Assembly: GCF_030272615.1 (NCBI RefSeq)
Contig: NC_081414.1
Location: 231,633,733-231,697,732 of the forward strand
Origin: Cryptomeria japonica
Lineage: Eukaryota; Streptophyta; Pinopsida; Cupressales; Cupressaceae
DNA: 64,000 nt
Reading direction: 5' to 3'
A model generated the notes under the pieces. It was not told the origin of the DNA. It saw nothing but the letters and a program-made list of their open reading frames with translations, and ran no database searches. A program made the translations under genes and the position numbers. Below, piece after piece: positions 1 through 11,737 of this stretch. How positions within the stretch are numbered: position 1 is the stretch's first letter; every line of letters begins with the position of its first letter.

Positions 1-3000
1 ATGAATGGATGTAAGAATATAAGGCATTGCAAGATACGAGGGTTTGTTGCAGGTAGTGGGGTTGCAAATTTTTGAGGATTTTTGCATATCCAGTTTTATA
101 AAAAATTGTTTCAAAATGGATTTCCATGGATTTTCTTTATGGGGTTTTTGGGGGTGAGGTTTTGTATTTGACCCTGTGAGACAAACCTAAGCCTATGGTT
201 GCGTCTAGTGAGGTTAGGATACAAATTTTGAAATAAGATTTGACCCCCTTTGGTGATGTTGAGTCGAGTTGCAAAATTTTTTAGAAGGTACAACTGTACG
301 ACTATACCACATGCGTAGGTCATCATTGAATATTAAAATATTAATTTACTTGCAAGCAAAAAACCCAACAGGCCCTTTTTAGAGAATTATTGAAAAGAAA
401 GGGGGAGAAAATAAAATAAAAAAATAATTTATTTGAGGGGGTTCGTAGACCCCCTTACCCATGGTACTGAGGGTACCTTTGAGCCATGACAACACTATCC
501 CCATGGGGTGTGGATTGCCCCCCCCCAATGGGGGGCTATTTATTTAAAAAAAAATAACACACAAACTTTTAAAAGTAAAATGGCACCATTTGTTTTAAAT
601 TACAAAAATTTAAATGCCAAATTTTTAATATTAAGATTTTTAAATGGAATTTGAAATAATAAAATTTTACCCATATCCGCTTTATATTTTAGTTTTTTTG
701 TGGATGGGTCTGGTCAGGGCCGACTCAATATTGTTTTATTTAAATTTTGAAAAAATCAAAATAGGGTATATTGGCAAATTTCTTAGGGTCCATTTGCTTG
801 CATATAGTCTAATAGGTTATTTTTCTTCGACGAAGCATAATTTGGGCCAATAGTGTCTTATTTTTTACTACTTATAGTCGTTGGAAAGGTGACTCAAAGC
901 ACTACACAATGGTATGATCATTTTTTCCATATCTTGTTGTTTGGGCAATGAAATATTAGCTAGAAGTGATAGGTACCTTTATGACTTTGAAAGGTCATAA
1001 CTTGAGCATACGCAGTCAGATTTTGGACTTTGAATAGTCAATGAAAATCTCATGGAGATAACTACACAATGGATCAGGTTTGGAGTAGATTTATGATGAT
1101 TTATTTGATAATATATTTATTTGAGCTATTTATGGGTTCTTTTGACTATGGTGACATTACGACATGTTACATACTGGAGATTTGGATTTATGTCATTGTA
1201 CACTCAATATGTATACTAAATTGTTCGCATATTGACATGGTTTTTAGTATTTGGTTTGGGTATGCATGTTACTTTATTGGGTCTACAAGTTGTGTAGTGT
1301 TGTGGGCGGTCTATACTTATAGGATTACATTTATGGCTTGGATATTCAAATTGTTGATGAATATTCAAATTGGTGGCTTGGTTTAGTCACTTGGTTTTCT
1401 GATTTGTTGTCATGTTGAGGAGGAGAGATGTTGTTACTAGGTATAGTCATGGTGTAGGACCTATGTTGTTGATTATGTGATGCTTACAAGATGGACACAT
1501 TGAGAGTTAGATACTTATTTTGTGGAAGTGATCATGATGTCATAGACATCCCTTGTGTTTGGGAACTTTGGCATGACATGATTGGATTTGTAGGCGATTT
1601 AATTGGTGATGATTTGATTGGATTCTTAATTGGCTATGGTAGTTTATCTTCTTGTTTGAGGATCACGGTTACTTTGGCTTTTTGGATCTCATGATGTCAA
1701 CTTTGAGTTTTTGATTGTTAGATGGATTTGTGTGATTATCACGTAGAGGAAGGTTTTATCATGATGTCATGGATAGCTTGGTTACACTTTCAATGAGAGA
1801 TTTTGATAGTGAGGATGTGGCAGTGTAGGATTGGTTCTTGATTATTTGTTTGGTGGTTTTGTATCTCCTTGGCTCAGACATCTTGGTTTACTTGATGTTA
1901 TTGACATTTCAATTGTATGTGTGTAGACCTGGATGATATTCATTTAGAAGATGGTTATCATGATGCTATAGAGAGATCAATATCACAGTTTAGTGGGAGC
2001 TTGTGGTAGTGATGTGTATACACCATTGGATGGTGGATGATCTTCTTAGTGTGTTGATGTTAGAGGATGTCTTAGATCCTATTGCTATAGAAGTTGCTTT
2101 CACATTTTAAGGTACACTTGTAGGAGATGATGATCTTCCTGATATTTGAGGATGTGGACATATTGGAGGACTCATGAAGTTATTGTTTGAGGTGTGGTTT
2201 ATGTGTTCACTTGATATGTTATCCTTGTTTCATAGGATGGTTAATATTATGGCATGGTGTACTCTTGATTCTATGTTAGAGTTTTGGCATGATATGGTTA
2301 TTTGATATATTCATATGAAGCATGTTATCTCCTTGGAGGAGATGGTTAGATCACGTTCTCATGTTTATGTTGTTGATTCTACGGTTGGAGATTTGACATT
2401 AATCTTGGTGGTTCTCTTTTTATTGGGTACATGATCATTTTGCTTGATTACTTCATGGTGGTGTTATGTTGCATTTGGAGTTTGGCTTGGATTGATGTTA
2501 CAAGAAGATTGAGGAGCATTCACTTGGTATGAAATTGAAAGGAGATTGTTCAGTGTGTGAGTCATGATGACTTGGATCTAGCTTGATGAACATTCTCATT
2601 CCCAACTCTTGGTCTACTCGGTAGTTTACTATTTGAGAGGTATTGACCATTGTTCCTTCAAAGTGAATTACGTTTATGATTATCTTTCATACATATGGAT
2701 CTTGAGCTATGGATAGGTGGTTAGTTATGGAGGATTCAATTTGAGATATGTTTGGAATTGGTTATCTCCTTATGCATTTGAGTTATTGTTATGATGGTAT
2801 TCATTGATGTTGAGTTTGTGAGATGGTTTATTGAGCTTATTCCCTAGGATTGGGAATGGTATTGGTTTGATCTTCTTGGTTCCTGAGAGGCTTTCATCCA
2901 TATTGATTATGTGATATATATGTTTCTTTGGTACAACGAACTGAAAAAGTTTGGGTGTTGCTATGGATTTTTATTTGGAGTTTCATGGAGGAGATCATAC

Positions 3001-3884
3001 TTGATATAGTTGGCATTTAGAGGTGTATGGAGAAGGATATGCTACAAGTTTTGATTTGCAATGTTTCTCTTTTTGGTCTTGGTTATCTTCCTCGATGTTC
3101 AATTTCACATTAAATTAGATTTGAGTTTGTTTGGAGCTACGTGTTCACTAGTTGTGTTGATGTGTTGTCATGTGGGAGATGACATGTAGGTTCCTTTATC
3201 TCTTTCTTTTGTTGGTTGTGGAGAACATGGGATAATTATGGAGACTTGTGGTGAGAATTGTACTTGCAAGTTACTAGTTTATAGGGTATACATATTATTG
3301 TGGATGTTCCTTGATACTACATCGTTATGATTACCCTTTATATGAGATACTATTAGTGGATTCATTTCATATTTGATATTGCCTATGCAATGGGAGTTTC
3401 TAGGTGTGTATGTAACAAACTTATGACACTTGACACTTATGATTGCATGTTATGGGTTATATATGTTGATGATATGAGATTCACTTGATATGTTTGTATA
3501 CCTTGGAGGTACGGATAGTTCGATGTATTAGCACTTGTTGTGGGTGTTATTTCAGCTATGGATGTGGTTCTTGATAGCTATCAATGTATTTGATATCTTT
3601 GGATTAAGTGTTTATGTTTGGGATATTAGTTGAGACATCACTTATATTTTGTCGTGAAAGATTGTGTGGCGTTCTCTTTGGATGACCTCCTATATGCAAT
3701 GATAGTGGCATGGTGGAGGGTGAAAACATTTATGTATGAGATGGTGGTCACTTTGTTTCTTGTTGTAGGTATCTCGATGGAGCACATGGAGCACTTAAAT
3801 TCCTTGATGGTGCATGTGGCTAGGGGGATTGTTCCCTTGTTAATGTTTGTGGCTACTTATTGTCCCTTATACACTGTATACAAC
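1..3884 (+). other. Probable interior of a plus-strand LTR retroelement, no supported coding
   Basis: No open frame here has a recognisable domain. From about 1060 the plus strand is strikingly rich in T and G, with many TTGATG/GATTTG-like words, unlike the A-rich sequence further on. The longest plus-strand frame (3630-3929, 99 codons) matches nothing I know. The stretch runs directly into a purine tract and an LTR-like sequence, so I read it as the 3' interior of an LTR element whose 5' part lies outside the window. A short C run (518-526) is followed by GGGGGG. Positions 1-1060 hold nothing else I can name. The assignment is inference from position only. Confidence 0.35.
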
Positions 3885-3895
3885 AAGTGGGAGAA
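3885..3895 (+). promoter_or_regulatory. Polypurine tract of the left LTR element
   Basis: AAGTGGGAGAA is an 11-base purine-rich run (one T) immediately before a TGTTGAG... LTR start. AAGTGGGAGA-type tracts are common plus-strand primer sites in plant LTR elements. It fixes the orientation (plus) and the start of the following LTR. Confidence 0.5.
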
Positions 3896-4565
3896 TGTTG
3901 AGAAAATATGTGTTGTATACCTTGCATAATAATGTTTTTATTTATAATATTTTATTTTATTATGTGAGTTGCACATGGACATGTAAAGTGTAGAGATTAC
4001 CTTGGAATATTCGTGGGGCCACTTGATGAGTTGTATTGTAACATTGGGATATATTATATTGTATTATTTAATATTGGGGAAAGTAATTTAATAAATTGCC
4101 CAATATTAGATATGGAGTGAATGGGGTAGTTAGCCCATGATATTAACACATGGTTTTTGATGTAATACCACTTGGTGGTTTTGTGGGAGCTTGTGTCTAT
4201 AAAAGCAACCACAAGGGTAGTTGTTTCGGTTAGCAAGGTTTAGCATTTGTGGAGGTTGGAAGTATGGTATGGGATCATGCTTGGTTATATGCTTGTTCAC
4301 ATTGAGTTCCTATTGATGGCTTGGGTTTTGAAAGATTTCATGGTTTTATTTATAATGTTGCATTGTTAATAATACATGGTGATAGATGTATTTAGATGCT
4401 GGATTTTTTTTCCTGACGAGTGTTTTCCTGGGGTATATCTTGTATAAACTTTGATGGTTATGTTGTCTAGTCTTCACACATGGATTCTATGCATTTATTT
4501 GATTGATATCTCAATTGGGTTATGTGGAAATTGTCATATGTATGGCCACAAGTTTACTTTCAACA
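3896..4565 (+). mobile_element. Putative 3' LTR (about 670 bp)
   Basis: The stretch begins TGTTGAG right after a polypurine tract and can be closed at TTCAACA, giving TG...CA ends. TATAAAA at 4198-4204 would be the TATA box of the LTR promoter. No partner LTR is in the window, since the element continues off the left edge, so the right boundary is a guess and no target duplication can be checked. Right after it begins the decayed copia RT sequence of family A. Confidence 0.45.
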
Positions 4566-4599
4566 AATAACATCACTTAGGATTTAATCTCATTCATAA

Positions 4600-5743
4600 G
4601 GGAATACAATTTTTTTTGAGGTAAGTGGATATATCAAATTAAGTATATAGTAGATGGGTTAGTTGTTAGGTTTAAATTTCAACATTTGTTGTTAATGTAT
4701 TTTCATAGGTTCTTGTATTGAATGCATTAAGGCTTTAGCACCTATTGAAAATATGAACTCTATTCAACTAACAATTATTGTACTATCATAACTCATACCT
4801 GAGAAGTTAATTAGATGGATATGAAAAGTGATTTTTTATAAGGACCTTTAGGTGGCGATATACATGAAGCAACCACAATGTTTAAATATGACTCCCCTTT
4901 GGCTTGTAGATAGGAAATATATAAATTACCTAAAAAAAAATCCTTCAATATTGGCATACCAAGATCAACTATTTCCTTCTCTTCATTTGATTGAATTGAT
5001 TTCATTCTTATTAGAATATTTAAATATTCAAGTAAGATGATTTTCTCTTAGTCCTAGTTTATATGTTTTCTTAATTGATCACAAGGAGATCTTTAAATCC
5101 TCAATCATGAAATTGAAACTACATGATATTTTTTTGACGTAATTTTTGAACTATTTATTGGAGATTGAGATTTGTTAGTCTACAACTAGCATGAGTATTA
5201 CACAATCTAAGTGTACACTTTATTTTCTCTTAAAGTTCTATATGATTGGCTAAAAACCTTTTCCAAATCTCTTTCTTTCTAGAGTCAAACTTGAGGCAAA
5301 TTTTTCTTCACCATTGATTGATACTACTTTGTATCACCAACTTATTGATGGCCTCATTTATTCACACTAGGCTTGAAATTTCATACATCATGGTCTTGGT
5401 CTCTCAATTTATGTAACAAGGTCAACAACCAAAATGGAAGAAAACAAAGGAGATGCTCCACTGTATCAAATAATTCCTAATTATAGGATTCACCATTCAA
5501 CAATAATTAATTATATTTTTGTTGGGTACTTTGATACTAATTGGTCAAGTGATTCTCAAAATTGTAATTCCACTTCCAATTATACAAATTTACACTTTTC
5601 TCTAGTACTAGATGTGCTGGTAAAATAATAAACATAATGTTAAATTCCTTTTTATTCCATGGAGTCCAAGTATTAAGGGCTATAAAGTTGACCATTGAGG
5701 CCCTTTGGATTTGACATATTCTCATTGAGTTTAGTATTCAGTT
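4600..5743 (+). pseudogene. Decayed Ty1/copia RT and RNase H (family A, left copy)
   Basis: Frame-shifting plus-strand translation gives copia landmarks in order. Near 4740-4770 there is ALAPIENMNSIQLT (like the FAPV.KM.SIR block of RT). At 4812-4890 come the MDMKS and AIYMKQPQ motifs (MDVKSAFL...DIYM.QP). At 5290-5400 is the LYHQLIDGLIYS block (YR.LVGSLIYL), and at 5520-5600 GYFDTNWSSDSQNCNSTSNYT, the D.DW.GD...RKSTSGY start of RNase H. Several stops and frameshifts make it a pseudogene. It is about 1.1 kb and is cut at 5743 by element C. Its continuation is at 23779, shown by alignment to the related copy at 40440-41868. Confidence 0.75.
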
Positions 5744-6179
5744 TGTTGAAGTAAATATTGGGGTCTGATGCCATGTTGAATTTAGACATTGATCTCTAAT
5801 GCCATGTTGAATTAAAGGTTGATCTCTAACACCATGTTGAATTTTTGCAACACAAACCTGCGAGATCAAACAACAAACTAGAACACATTCCACAAATGAG
5901 AGTAGTAGGAAAAATATGTCATATTCCTCAAAATCATACATTATAGGATAAATTACAATTGTACAATGAGATACTTATAAAGAAAGCACAAAGATTCCCT
6001 AAGCTAAAATTAGAAGAACTAAAGTGCAAGCATGAGGAGCTAAAAAAACTTAACTCTAGATAAAATAGATGCACATAGGCTAAACTAGAAGTAGGAACTC
6101 CTAAGTGAATTTAAGGAAAAAAGAAAAAAAAAACATAAGTAGTTGTAAAAAAAAATTGATTGCTAAATATGCTCTAGCA
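5744..6179 (-). repeat. Left (3') LTR of element C
   Basis: The 436-bp left LTR is a clear direct repeat of 7967-8355. Shared blocks include the CACAAACCTGC..GATCAAA stretch, GCACAAAGAT, and CTAAAGTGCAAGCATGAGGAG (5 and 8 kb regions). It ends GCTAAATATGCTCTAGCA, matching the split end of the right LTR at 23761-23778. Its left end is three tandem units of about 30 bp starting TGTTGAA and ending in a degenerate copy of the PBS complement. Confidence 0.75.
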
Positions 6180-6190
6180 CCCCCTTGAAG
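6180..6190 (-). promoter_or_regulatory. Polypurine tract of element C
   Basis: Read on the minus strand this is CTTCAAGGGGG, immediately followed by TGCTAGAG, the start of the 3' LTR. It supports minus-strand orientation of element C. Confidence 0.55.
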
Positions 6191-6818
6191 TCAAACTTAG
6201 GGTGAAGAAAAAACCTCTAAATGCATGAATGCGGAAATGGATCCTAACAACAAAAGGCATGATGAGGTACCCATGTACAAGAAAAGAGGTCTCTCTAAGA
6301 AGAGAAAAGGGAAAAACCACATGGGAAAAAAACCCTCTCCAAAAGTGAGAGATGCAATACATGAAAAAACATGGATTGCTAAAAAAGGAAGGACTAAGAA
6401 ACTTCCAAATCAATGGCCAAAAGAATAAGAACATGAAGAACATATTCTGAAACATGAAGAAGCTTTAGATAATTGTCAAACAAAGAGACTGCTATAGTGT
6501 TGAATGAAGAACTTCCTCTAAAAACTAAGATGATGATTAGGATGAAGAAGACAACAATCTATATGAATGCCCCCAATGACACTACTCGAACAATCATATG
6601 ACAAATAAAGGCAAAATATTTATCATTCGAAGATAAAAATGGCACATGAATCTACACAAGTGACCCCAATGACACTACTCAACCATGCAAGAGTAAACTA
6701 CTTGTCGAAAATATAGGTACCAATAGTCTAAAGGACATTGATCAATAAATATATGGAAGGTTGCTTCCACAAAACTAGAATGCAAAACTAAGGAAGCATT
6801 AGTACCAATAGTAGAACG

Positions 6819-6832
6819 CCCCCCCCCCCCCC
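6819..6832. repeat. Poly-C run (14 bases)
   Basis: Fourteen consecutive C in the interior of element C. The length is prone to sequencing and replication slippage. Confidence 0.9.
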
Positions 6833-7659
6833 ATAATGCTGACAAGGGAGAGGCATGACAGGTCCACTGAAACTATGTGTCACCAAGTAGTGCACGAAGG
6901 AGAACAAACATTTGAGTGTGCACAAGAAAGTACTTGCAACTAAAAAAGGTTATGCAACCAATGTATGCACGAATGGGACAAGAATATCTAGGATTTGATG
7001 TTGTTGTGGAGGGACATTCATCGGACAAAGGTATAATGGAAAATAAAAAAGGCACTACACAAGCCCCCATGACACTTTATAATATAGTGCATTTACAAAA
7101 TAAGGCATAATAGAATGTGTAAAATCCTAAAAAACCATACACAAGAGTGGTACTTTATTTTAGTGCATTTATAAGAAAAGAAGTGCACAAAAAATATGCT
7201 CAAAATGCCCAAATAGGGCAATATTTTGAAAATACATGTAGAACAACCCAAGCGAAGCCATCCAATGTAAACAAAAAGTTTCTAGAAGCCAAAAAGACCA
7301 CGTAGTTATCCATAAAGTGAAAAACACAAAAGACTGAATAAAAGTTATTTGGGCCAAATTCTAGAAAAAATAATAACAAATCTAGATAGAGGACTCTAAG
7401 AGCTTTTTGACGATATGTGAAAGTTAAAAAATGGAGTCTGTTTACCTAAGTTATGGCCTTGGAAGCACAAAAAAAGAGTTGACTTCAATGGCCTATTGTA
7501 GTCGCTAGGAGAAAAATCAGATCAAACCACCTATAGATTTGAATAGCCATCTGAACCAGCTTTCCAATGATATGCAGAAGTTAAAGAAGGAACATTGTAT
7601 GAGCATGTTATAGTAAAAAAAAAATTTGCATGTTAAAATGGCTCGGAGGCTTGAAAGGG

Positions 7660-7845
7660 TTTCCGAAAATAGAAACTTGAAAATAATAGCTTTCCAAAAA
7701 TAAAAAGTTTTCAAAATAGAAATTTTCTGAAAATAGAAAATTTCCAAAAAATAGAAACCATATGAAAATAGAAAGTTTCTAAAAATAGAAAGTTGCCAAA
7801 ATAGAAACTTTCCAAAAAATAGAAATTTCTCAAAAAAAATTGAAG
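7660..7845. repeat. Degenerate minisatellite, about 17-20 bp period
   Basis: Roughly nine imperfect units built on a TTTCCAAAAATAGAAAG-like core, with variation at the junctions (TTTTCAAAATAGAAA, TTTCTAAAAATAGAAAG and similar). It lies in the interior of element C shortly before its PBS in plus coordinates, that is in the 5' leader of the minus-strand element. The minus-strand frame through it is phenylalanine-rich only because of this repeat. Confidence 0.8.
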
Positions 7846-7966
7846 GACTATTTTTCTCCAAAAGTTGATAAAAAAATGACCACTTCTAAATCCACACAAG
7901 AAGGCAAACCTGGAGATCCTACAACACTTCTAAGAAAAGAAACCCTCAAAGTTTTGAGAAGGGGTT

Positions 7967-8355
7967 TGTTGAATCCACACTCTGATACCATGTTGAATTT
8001 TGAGATTGAGTTCTGATACTATGTTGAATTAAATATTAAGCTCTGATAATATATTGAATTTCACAACACAAACCTGCAAGATCAAATAGAAAACTAAAAC
8101 ACCTTTCACAAACAAGAGTAGCAAGAAAATATGCCATATTCCTCAAAAGAAAAGATTACAGGATGAATTATAATAAGGTGCTTATAAACAAAGCACAAAG
8201 ATGCTTTAAGCTAAATATAGGAGAACTAAAGTGCAAGCATGAGGAGCTAAAAAATGCTCAACTCTAGTTAAACTAGATGCACAAAAGATAAACTAGAAGC
8301 AAGTGCTCGTAAGTAAACTTAAGCAAAAAAGCATAACTACTTGTAAAAGGCAACT
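7967..8355 (-). repeat. Right (5') LTR of element C, main part
   Basis: Direct repeat of 5744-6179, broken after GGCAACT at 8355 by element D. The remaining end lies at 23757-23778. Joining the two parts across D, after removing one CAACT copy, gives an end that aligns without gaps over about 33 bases with the left LTR end. Confidence 0.75.
7978..7990 (-). promoter_or_regulatory. Primer binding site of element C (initiator Met tRNA type)
   Basis: On the minus strand this reads TGGTATCAGAGTG directly after a TTCAACA edge. TGGTATCAGAGC-type sites pair with the 3' end of plant initiator methionine tRNA and are usual in copia elements. Degenerate copies of the same motif recur inside the LTR edge. 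Confidence 0.7.
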
Positions 8356-9438
8356 TGTTGATGAGCCTTTTATACTCACCTACATATAGACTTCGCAAAG
8401 GCAGAGCCTCTCCTAAAAAGAGATAGAATTACAAAATTCGTTCTCCCCAAGGTCTTGTTTGTTGGGTCACAATGGTGCTTGGGTAACTCAAGGTTCAAGT
8501 GACTTGTTCAATCAAGGTGGTATTGCTAGTTACAAAAGACACTCACACAAATCGCTCAGAAATACAATACAAAAGATATAAAAGGATAAAGGAGAGACAA
8601 AAATAACCATGCAAGTTTGTTAATTAAAGATGGGTACTTTCGAACAATCAGATATTATCAATAAAAAATAGATAGCAACACGTGAAATTTCCATCCACAT
8701 GTAAGGTCTACGATCTTACATGCAAATGGAGCTGATTAAACAACCTCACATACCATAACAATGAAATCCACAATATTAAAAACACTCATGATATCTAAGA
8801 GACAAGATATCAAATAACAAAATACTAGCTTCATTCAACACAGATCATGGAATAGGCGATCCACAAAGCAACTTGCATTGATTACTTATGAAAGAATAAC
8901 GGTACCAACGAGCATTGATACTTAGGAAGTTTAACAAAGTTTGAAACTTAAAATATTGGAAATGAAAATGTTGCAAGTAAAATCCCAACTAGGATCCCTA
9001 ATCCTTAATTTTAGGACCCTTGAAATGGCTTGATTAGTTACATTTAGAGTGCCATGCCCCTATTTCCTGGGAACAAAACATGCCTACAACCTAGTTACAA
9101 AATGGTGGGAGTCATAGTCAACATGCAAGTCGTTGCTTTTGAAATCCACTTAGCTATCTCTTGCTGCATGTAAACCAAGAGTCTTCTTTAGATGTGAATG
9201 CACCTCAACTTTCCACGTGGGTGTGTCTGCGTGGTAGTGGTATCTATGCATGACCAATGTGATCCTAGGCACCATTCAAAACTCTAGTTATCACCAAGAT
9301 TACGGTTTCCCCCCCTCTATGGTAACAAGGATGAGCTGGAAGTTATTTTCTTGTTTGTCGCATATTTGCCTTGTAGCTGTGGTAATTCCCCAAGTAGAAG
9401 TCTATTGAAGTGGATGTTGGGTTAGATATGTACTCAAT
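8356..9438 (-). other. Left terminal region of element D, non-coding
   Basis: About 1.1 kb after the D-encoded ORF, with no open frame I can support. A purine tract on the minus strand near 9309-9324 (GAGGGGGGGAAACC) followed by TGATAACTAGAG would suit a polypurine tract and 3' LTR start. No matching copy exists at the right end of D, so I leave this as a possibility only. Confidence 0.35.
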
Positions 9439-11737
9439 TCATAATTTTGAAACTCTTAACACTTCCCTTACCTCCTCTACCTTATCGACCAGCTCATCTA
9501 CTGTTTGTGTAGCTTGGTAACACTTAAGAATCAAGTGCATGTATATGTCCATTGCTACTACTTCAAACTTAGCAGTCGATGAGAAGTAGTCAGCTACATA
9601 TGTATCCCATTGCCTGAGGACCGCTTCTAAGAAGAGTACACCAGACTGCATTAAATTTGTCCCATACTTGCCCACTAGTTTTGTTATATATTATTCATAT
9701 TGTTCCAATAAACCAGAGAAGGACGGATGTTGTTTGAATACTTTGGCTCTGCACTAATCAATCATTTCCACCTTTAGCTCCAAGATATCAATACATGATT
9801 GCAAAGTGTTGAAGTCTTCTCCCCCTAGAAAATCTTGGTTCCTTGTTACATCTTCACCCAACCGCTTGATCTTCTTTAGAACCTTAACCTCCTTCAAGAA
9901 CTTCTTGGACTGAGCTTCCCATTGTGTGGAACAAAGGATGAGCCCATTTTCAAGAAGATGGATGTCTTCATATATTTCCGTAGTATCTTGCAAGAACATC
10001 TTTACCTTGTTCAACTGGTCTTTGGTCCATATTTTGACCACAATTGCCACCTTCCTCATTTCGTGCAATGTCTTTATCACTTCTCGTGGGAGTGCTGAAG
10101 TCGAAGGTAAAGTGTCACATGTTCTTGAGTCCAATGATTTAGATATTTCAACAAGCAATTATTTGTATTTCTACAGCTGAGCTTTAACTTCCTTCTTAGA
10201 TCTATGCTCCTTTTCCATCCTTGTTTTTATTGTATAAGTGACAACATTAAGTGAGGCCAGCTCTCCCCATTTAGTTTGCTTTCCAAGGTTTACTTGGGAG
10301 ACTTAGTACCTAGGGGATGTTGGTCATTCACCTTCTGTATCTTGTACCGGGATAGCTACACTGGCTATCACATCTCCCAAATCACTTTTTGAAAGATGGT
10401 GGAGAGTTTTGGACTTTTTGGTTCTCCTTGGGGATTCAACAGTTGCATCTTGCAAGGTAATTCTTGGGAGAATGATCTTCTTCTTCTTTTGGAAGTTAAA
10501 ATTCAACCACTACGACATGCTTGAGTCCTAGTGTTGTTCACCTTGGGTGGTGACTTGAGAAGTTACAATGTGAGATCCTATTTTTTGTTCTTGTTCCTCC
10601 TCTTCTTGTTGTTCCTCGTTCATATATTGATTCTTCTCTTGTGGCTATTGTTGTGTGGGCTCTTCATGTTGCAGTGGGGGTTGTGAGATTTTTTGGGTGA
10701 GGTTTGCTTTAACGACATGTTCATAACCTTATTGTTGTTGCTAAGCAAACTCTTCGAGTGTATCACCCACTTCTTTTTCAAAAGCCTCTTTATTAGCCTC
10801 AAAATGTTGCTTATGTTGGCCTCCTTTTAATTGCTTGAGGAGAAATTCCTAGTCCTGTGGAGTGAGCACCATTTTCTCATCATGTTCATCAACATCTATA
10901 GTTTCTTCATGTTCTCCATGTACCTGTATTTGGGCCAGCTCTGTCATTTGTTCTTTAGGTTCCTCAACCAATATTTGGGTAATCTATTCATGCTGAGGGA
11001 CGAAAGCCACGTGCCTTTCAATAAGACTATCCCTTCTTTTGCTAGCCAACATAGAGATTAGCTCATCATCTTGATCTAAATTTGAGTCAACATTGTGAAT
11101 TGTTACTTGCTCGTGAGTTGTTTCAATAGTTATTGTACAAGCTTGTGAGGAAGAAGCAGGTTGGCCACCTTGGTCCTGAAGTGCACCTTCTCCAGGCGCA
11201 GTACCAATGGCGGGTATGGTAGGTGTAATGGAGGCCCGTGGTGCGGCTAGTAACCCATTTTTTATTCTGTGCTCAATTGCTATTTTAAGGAGTTGAGACT
11301 CCTTCATCTTTGCATCCAGTTGTTTCATCAATTATTCTTTACCCATGACAAGTGCAACAACCTCTGGATCCAGTAGAGTATTCTTTCTTGATTCTGATCT
11401 CGTCCTTCTCACATACTCCTTGGTTGTTTTTGATCGAGGATTCCCTATGGCCTTCCCTTTCTTCTTGTCCTTAGACATACTAGGGTGGATCCCAAGACTC
11501 AACCATTTCCTCATCCTTTCGACCACGTTTTTGGTAACAATATCAATATCTACCTTTTCCTACTCTGACCACCTAATCGAATAGAGGGGTATTTTTTTGA
11601 CCATGGTTTCATCATAGGTTGGGTTGAGTATCACCCCATCACCCCTGAGCTCATTAGGGATGTTTGTTTCCAACTTGAATTCATTAATTTGGGGAACTAT
11701 CTATTGGCATTTGCATGAAGATTGCATTGATGAACTA
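9439..11737 (-). pseudogene. Element D ORF, C-terminal part (decayed, function unknown)
   Basis: Minus-strand coding remnants lie in series: 11332-11730 (open back to the insertion edge except for one stop), 10984-11331 (same frame, separated by a single TAA), a weaker stretch 10324-10802, 9754-10158 (134 codons) and 9439-9675 (78 codons). The first part is basic (KDKKKGKAIG, RRTRSESRK). The last two are rich in E, K and L with heptad-like spacing, suggesting coiled coil. No catalytic motif of an RT, integrase or known transposase is visible. The open frame can be followed across the E/F insertion point into 20781-22205, so both parts were one protein. Function unknown; a structural (Gag-like) or transposase-like role are both conceivable. 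Confidence 0.5.
11733..11737. repeat. Target site duplication of copia E, left copy
   Basis: AACTA, identical to 19410-19414 on the far side of the element. Five base pairs is the usual copia duplication. Confidence 0.9.

Larger units (their letters stand above)
6191..7966 (-). other. Interior of element C, non-coding
   Basis: About 1.8 kb, A-rich on the plus strand, with no recognisable gag or pol on either strand. A lysine-rich 67-codon plus-strand frame (6225-6428) reflects purine-rich composition. It contains a run of 14 C (6819-6832) and a short-period tandem repeat (7660-7845). Several phrases recur (for example CCCCCAATGACACTACTC near 6570 and 6665), indicating internal duplication. 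Confidence 0.55.

Noticed and set aside
3630-3929. 99-codon plus-strand ORF before the left LTR
   Set aside because: No motif, T/G-biased composition like its surroundings, and it overlaps the polypurine tract and LTR start.
6225-6428. Lysine-rich 67-codon ORF
   Set aside because: It lies in the purine-rich interior of non-autonomous element C. The reverse frame is equally open, so composition explains it.
7517-7899. Phenylalanine-rich minus-strand ORFs
   Set aside because: They are translations of the AAAATAGAAAG-type minisatellite.
8748-8760. CATACCATAACA considered as the left LTR end of element D
   Set aside because: Only a few bases resemble the right end GCATAACA, and the sequence before it does not align with the right end of D.
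9300-9330. Purine tract as polypurine tract of D with a 3' LTR at 8356-9300
   Set aside because: Attractive by position, but no copy of 8356-9300 exists near 22800-23751, so the LTR cannot be supported. Kept only as a note in the terminal-region feature.
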